A DNA stretch of 64,000 bases from Streptomyces sp. NBC_01750 (GTDB lineage: Bacteria > Actinomycetota > Actinomycetes > Streptomycetales > Streptomycetaceae): NCBI RefSeq assembly GCF_035918095.1, contig NZ_CP109137.1:5582001-5646000 (forward strand). The letters are read 5' to 3'. The notes under the pieces are model-generated. The model saw only the letters and a list, made by a program, of their open reading frames with translations. It was not told the origin of the DNA and did no database searches. The first letter of the stretch is position 1; each line of letters opens with the position of its first letter. This document shows, one piece after another, positions 60,875 to 64,000 of this stretch. Made by a program: the position numbers and the translations under genes.

Positions 60875-61381
60875 TCAGGCGACCGGACGCGTCTCGCAGC
60901 GCTGCGGGGGGTGGCCGATGTCTCGCTTCCACCACTGGCCATCCGCGTCGCGGAAACCGAAGGTGATCACAAGCCTCATGCCCGGCGTGGGTGAAAGTGG
61001 TACGCCCCCTGCATCGAGCAGTTGTACACGCGACGTCAGAGATTCTCCAGGCTGCAAGATGCACGCCTCTGCAGTGTTGTGCGAGATGTTCGGATTGAGG
61101 CGCCAGGTTGCTTCTGGGTCTGCCGCTGCTGCGCGCACACTGAGCAGGTCCACATCGGCGATGGCGGTCGGTGCACCGTTGGTGATCATTACGTCAATGG
61201 TTGTGCTACTGGACCAGGGGGTTGAAGCCGTGACCAAGGATGCACGGCCCGCGGCCGAGCGTGCCTGTACAGCTGCGGCTTCCCGTTCTGCCTTGAGCGC
61301 CCTGCGATGAGGGACAAGGAATGCCGCGACCGCGACCAGGAGTGCTGCCAGTGTGCTGCCCACTGTCCACGCCTCACCCAT
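60875..61381 (-). CDS. Hypothetical membrane-anchored protein
   Basis: A 168-residue protein. One N-terminal membrane segment (TVGSTLAALLVAVAAFLVPH), a basic helix, then an all-beta soluble domain (STTIDVMITNGAPTAIADVD, then LVITFGFRDADGQWWKRDIG). No signal for secretion other than the membrane anchor. Family not known. ATG at 61381. Followed by the msrA remnant. Confidence 0.6.
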   Translation of the reverse strand: MGEAWTVGSTLAALLVAVAAFLVPHRRALKAEREAAAVQARSAAGRASLVTASTPWSSSTTIDVMITNGAPTAIADVDLLSVRAAAADPEATWRLNPNISHNTAEACILQPGESLTSRVQLLDAGGVPLSPTPGMRLVITFGFRDADGQWWKRDIGHPPQRCETRPVA

Positions 61382-62008
61382 GGCTCGCTCCTGACGTTAG
61401 ACCTCTGTTCTGTCGATTCTGAGTGCCACACTCGTTGCCTGGTTGGACCCTGCTGAGCGAGACCGCCGCACCGTGTCACAGCGTGGCTGTTCTTAGGATG
61501 CCCCGGTCGGGGGCCGCATAGGGCTGCCGCCGCGAGATGGGCGGCAGTCTCGGCGTCGTCGGGAAACTCGCGCCGCTGATGCGATGCCCGAGGCTGTAGT
61601 CGAGTCGCTTCGCCTCAAGGGCCTTTGCCCCACGTACAGCTCGAAAGGTACTGCTGGTGTCAGAGCCCCGCTTTGTTGGGGAGCCAAAGTCGCGCCGGTC
61701 GAGGGTGAGTGTCGCGTTCATTGGCCTTCCGCCAGTCGCTGGACTGTCCACCAACGCGGTGCTTCGTCGTCGGGATGTCCGGGGATATCCGGGGAGGCTG
61801 AGTGGAACGACACCCGCACCGTGGCCGCCGCCCCGAGAACGGGCCAACTGGCCCGGTTCTGGCCGCTGCCAGCCGAGTTGTCCGCGAACTCCCCCGAGAT
61901 TGTCCGTGATCGGTAACGGACGCATCCCGTGGCCGCCGCCCCTCGTCCTGCCAGGTGGTCGCAAAGTGACCGGGGATCGGCCAGGGACTGGGCGAAAGCG
62001 GGGCGGAC
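61382..62008. other. 627-bp stretch with uncertain small frame
   Basis: No clear gene. One minus frame (61476-61721, 81 residues, NATLTLDRRDFGSPTKRGSD) has a good GGAAGG ribosome site, but nothing recognisable. The region around 61780 contains GATGTCCGGGGATATCCGGG, an imperfect repeat. Confidence 0.4.
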
Positions 62009-62782
62009 ATGGCACGGCACGGTGGTGGGCGGGGCTGGTACGGCAAGCTGGTCGGGGCGGCGCTCGGGGTGACGGTGCTCGCCACCGGTGCCTCGGTGTG
62101 GACGGCGCAGGCCGGCGCCGTGGGCGGCGCGTCGCCAAAAGCGGCCGCGTCGGCGACGCCGGGCAGTGACGTCAAGCCGGTCGCGGTGACCATCGCGCAC
62201 GCCTCGGACAAGGGGACGCGCGGCGTCAACATCACCATCGACGACGGCCCCGACCCTGTGTGGACCCCTCAAGTGCTGGACGTGCTGCGGGAGTACGGGG
62301 TGAAGGCCACGTTCTGCATGGTGGGGATGCAGGCGCAGGCCCACCCCGACCTCGTGAAGAAGGTGGTCGCGGCCGGGCACCGGCTGTGCAACCACTCGGT
62401 GTCGCACGACACCACCATGGACAAGAAGTCCCAGGCCTACCAGTCGCAGCAGATACGCGACGCCGAACGCATGATCACCGAGGCGTCCGGAGGTGTACGG
62501 CCGATGTACTACCGGGCGCCCGGCGGGGCCTTCACCCCTCACAGCCGTACGCTCGCCGCTTCCCGGGGGATGCGCCCGCTGGGCTGGAACGTGGACACCA
62601 AGGACTTCGAACGACCGGGCACGGACGCCATCGTCGCCATCGTCGAGCGGGAGCTGCCGAATGGGCCGACGCTCCTCTTCCACGACGCGGGCGGCGACCG
62701 TTCCCAGACGGTCGAGGCCTTGCGCCGGATCCTCCCCTGGCTCAAGGAGCAGGGCTACTCCTGCGGCTTCCCGGTGCGTTGA
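62009..62782 (+). CDS. Secreted polysaccharide deacetylase (NodB domain)
   Basis: A 257-residue exported enzyme. Signal peptide (KLVGAALGVTVLATGASVWT, cleavage near AQA-GA). NodB motifs: NITIDDGPDPVWTPQVL (catalytic and metal Asp), CNHSVSHDTT (metal His-x4-His), MYYRAPGGAFTPHSR, DTKDFERPG, and LLFHDAGGDRSQTVEAL. It would remove acetyl groups from N-acetylglucosamine in peptidoglycan or chitin. ATG at 62009 (ARHGGGRGWYG). Complete. Confidence 0.9.
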   Translation: MARHGGGRGWYGKLVGAALGVTVLATGASVWTAQAGAVGGASPKAAASATPGSDVKPVAVTIAHASDKGTRGVNITIDDGPDPVWTPQVLDVLREYGVKATFCMVGMQAQAHPDLVKKVVAAGHRLCNHSVSHDTTMDKKSQAYQSQQIRDAERMITEASGGVRPMYYRAPGGAFTPHSRTLAASRGMRPLGWNVDTKDFERPGTDAIVAIVERELPNGPTLLFHDAGGDRSQTVEALRRILPWLKEQGYSCGFPVR

Positions 62783-62939
62783 GCGGCCCTGGTCGGTCCC
62801 GGCGTTCGAGGTTCCGGCCCCGGCGCGAGCGCCACCAAGGCCCGCCTACTCCGGTATCAGTGTGCGCAGATCCTTCGCGGGCGACTCGGGTGTGCCTCCG
62901 GGCATCATGGCTCCTCAAGCGTACAAAGAGGGGCACCCA

Positions 62940-63044
62940 CCGGTCGCAGTACGTACTGCGGAACGTGTGGGCGACGGGCGGACCCGACGGACGCCGCTCC
63001 TGCCACAGCTCAGCCAGCAGCTCGGGGGTGACGCCAGCGTTCAC
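62940..63044 (-). pseudogene. DUF3885-like gene stub overlapping msrA
   Basis: GTG 63044 overlaps the msrA stop (GTGA). Reads [20 protein letters not shown], then PVAHTFRSTYCDRW, after which similarity is lost. A longer copy is at 59140-59458. Confidence 0.6.
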
Positions 63045-63091
63045 CCGTCCGCCTTGGCCACGCCGATCGGGCAGCTGACGCCCGTCCCGCC
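62949..63091. repeat. 143-bp direct repeat, right copy (at genuine msrA)
   Basis: Right copy of the repeat described at 59364-59506, covering the msrA 3' end and the start of the truncated DUF3885-like gene. Confidence 0.8.
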
Positions 63092-63706
63092 GATCCCGCA
63101 GTACCCCGCCGGGTTCTTGTCGAGATACTGCTGGTGGTACGCCTCCGCCGCGTAGAACGTACGGTCCGCCGCCGGCAGCACTTCCGTCGTGATCGTGCCG
63201 TACCCCGATCCCGTCAGGACCTTCTGGTACGCCTCCCGCGACGCCTCCGCCGCCTCGGCCTGAGCCGTCGAGTGGGTGTAGATCGCCGAGCGGTACTGCG
63301 TGCCCACGTCGTTGCCCTGGCGGAAGACCTGCGTCGGGTTGTGGGACTCCCAGAACAGCTTCAGCAGCTCCGCGTACGAGACGATCTTCGGGTCGAAGAC
63401 GACGCGTACCGCCTCCGTGTGGCCCGTGAGGCCCGAGCAGACCTCGTCGTATGTCGGGTTCGGCGTGTAGCCGCCCTGGTAGCCGACCAAGGTCGTCCAG
63501 ACGCCTTCCGTCTGCCAGAACTTGCGCTCCGCGCCCCAGAAGCAGCCCAGGCCGAAGTCCGCGATCTCCAGGCCTTCCGGGTACGGGCCCAGCAGTGGGT
63601 TGCCCAGCACCGTGTGGCGGTCGGGGACGGTGAATTCGGGGTCGGGGCGGCCGCGCAGGGCCTGGTCAGGGGTGGGGAGCTCGGGGGTGCGGCGGGACAG
63701 GAACAT
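63041..63706 (-). CDS. msrA: Peptide-methionine (S)-S-oxide reductase
   Basis: A 221-residue cytosolic repair enzyme that reduces methionine-S-sulfoxide in proteins. Active-site [17 protein letters not shown] (nucleophilic Cys at about residue 54), [30 protein letters not shown] and the resolving Cys region [10 protein letters not shown] are all present; the end is [11 protein letters not shown]. Start ATG 63706 ([10 protein letters not shown]) follows GAGGAG; the open frame continues upstream without homology. Its 3' end is duplicated twice on the left. Next gene on the left was a DUF3885-like partner, now truncated. Confidence 0.95.
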   Translation of the reverse strand: MFLSRRTPELPTPDQALRGRPDPEFTVPDRHTVLGNPLLGPYPEGLEIADFGLGCFWGAERKFWQTEGVWTTLVGYQGGYTPNPTYDEVCSGLTGHTEAVRVVFDPKIVSYAELLKLFWESHNPTQVFRQGNDVGTQYRSAIYTHSTAQAEAAEASREAYQKVLTGSGYGTITTEVLPAADRTFYAAEAYHQQYLDKNPAGYCGIGGTGVSCPIGVAKADG

Positions 63707-63830
63707 GCGGGGCTCCTCGTGGTGTGGGGTGCGTAGTGGGAACGTACGGACCCCTGTCGGGCATTCCTCGGCCTGCCTCGATGCGCCGTCGACCTGCTGT
63801 CGGCCGAGCATCGACGCGCGCCCTCCCGCG

Positions 63831-64000
63831 TCAGTGCGGCAGCGTCGCCGGGCTGCCGCCGTTCGCCTCGTACCCGGCCACCGCCAGCGCCCGGCAGACC
63901 GTGTACTCGGCCGCCGGATCGCCGCTTTGTGTCCAAGGCAGCGCGCCGATGTGGCCGTCCACCCGCACCAGCTGGTTCATCGCCTCCGCCCACCTCTCCG
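63831..64000 (-). CDS. Conserved hypothetical protein, C-terminal part
   Basis: The last 56 or so residues of a gene entering from the right edge: [20 protein letters not shown], then [20 protein letters not shown], ending [10 protein letters not shown]. Stop TGA at 63831-63833. It is about 125 bases from the msrA start. I recognise the ending as conserved in Streptomyces next to msrA, but not the function. Confidence 0.55.
   Translation of the reverse strand, partial: ERWAEAMNQLVRVDGHIGALPWTQSGDPAAEYTVCRALAVAGYEANGGSPATLPH

Noticed and set aside
61476..61721. 81-residue frame with good ribosome site
   Set aside because: No recognisable family and an odd Arg/Pro/Ser-rich second half; kept only as a note in the intergenic entry.
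1..64000. tRNA genes, rRNA genes, integrase and attachment sites
   Set aside because: I looked for T-loop words such as GGTTCGAATC and for tyrosine or serine recombinase motifs and saw none.

Overview
This is a 64 kb piece of a very high-GC actinobacterial chromosome, almost certainly Streptomyces. Many start codons are GTG, third codon positions are strongly G/C, and there are clear Streptomyces-type genes: hutH, an adenylate cyclase, the acyl-CoA carboxylase set accA2/pccB/pccE with birA, the small membrane protein MmpB, popR-clpP3-clpP4, and an actinobacterial regulator/ATP-binding-protein cassette. I recognise gene order and families from memory; no search was run.

Left part (1 to about 28.7 kb) reads as conserved core. 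It opens with a partial aldehyde dehydrogenase and a nucleoside/pentose salvage group: deoC, a phosphopentomutase/phosphomannomutase-type enzyme and purine nucleoside phosphorylase. deoC and the phosphorylase gene carry the same perfect 12-bp palindrome just upstream of their starts, probably a shared operator. Then come an LpdA-like quinone reductase, a DeoR regulator and a TetR regulator with its own palindrome. The acyl-CoA carboxylase group follows: biotinylated alpha chain AccA2, Maf, MmpB, PccE, PccB and divergent BirA, which attaches the biotin. Next are an adenylate cyclase, an enoyl-CoA hydratase, a GGDEF protein, HutH, a small LAXTG-anchored protein, an L,D-transpeptidase lipoprotein, a GNAT enzyme, and a divergent XRE regulator / zinc alcohol dehydrogenase pair.

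Middle and right part (about 28.7 to 62 kb) is an accessory block: mostly small uncharacterised genes, broken genes, mobile-element debris and dispersed repeats. It includes an IS630 remnant, a frameshifted ice-binding-like surface protein with tandem repeats, a DUF5819-HTTM pair that looks like the SdpA/SdpB toxin-maturation pair, a popR-clpP3-clpP4 protease island, and a regulator/ATPase/zinc-protein cassette ending in a previously easy-to-miss 29-residue membrane peptide. There are also an HNH endonuclease, a frameshifted Mrr-type endonuclease, a complete IS1380-family element, and a 686-residue fusion of coiled coil, Mrr-type endonuclease and TerD domain. A repeated hairpin element occurs at four places between 41 and 57 kb, one at the exact truncation point of a DUF4291 gene. 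No integrase, tRNA gene or CRISPR array was seen.

Right edge (about 59 to 64 kb): a serine hydrolase, a polysaccharide deacetylase, and msrA followed by an unidentified gene at the window end. A 143-bp segment covering the 3' end of msrA and the start of the next gene is repeated 3.6 kb away, and a third msrA tail lies between them, so this edge has been rearranged by duplication or integration.
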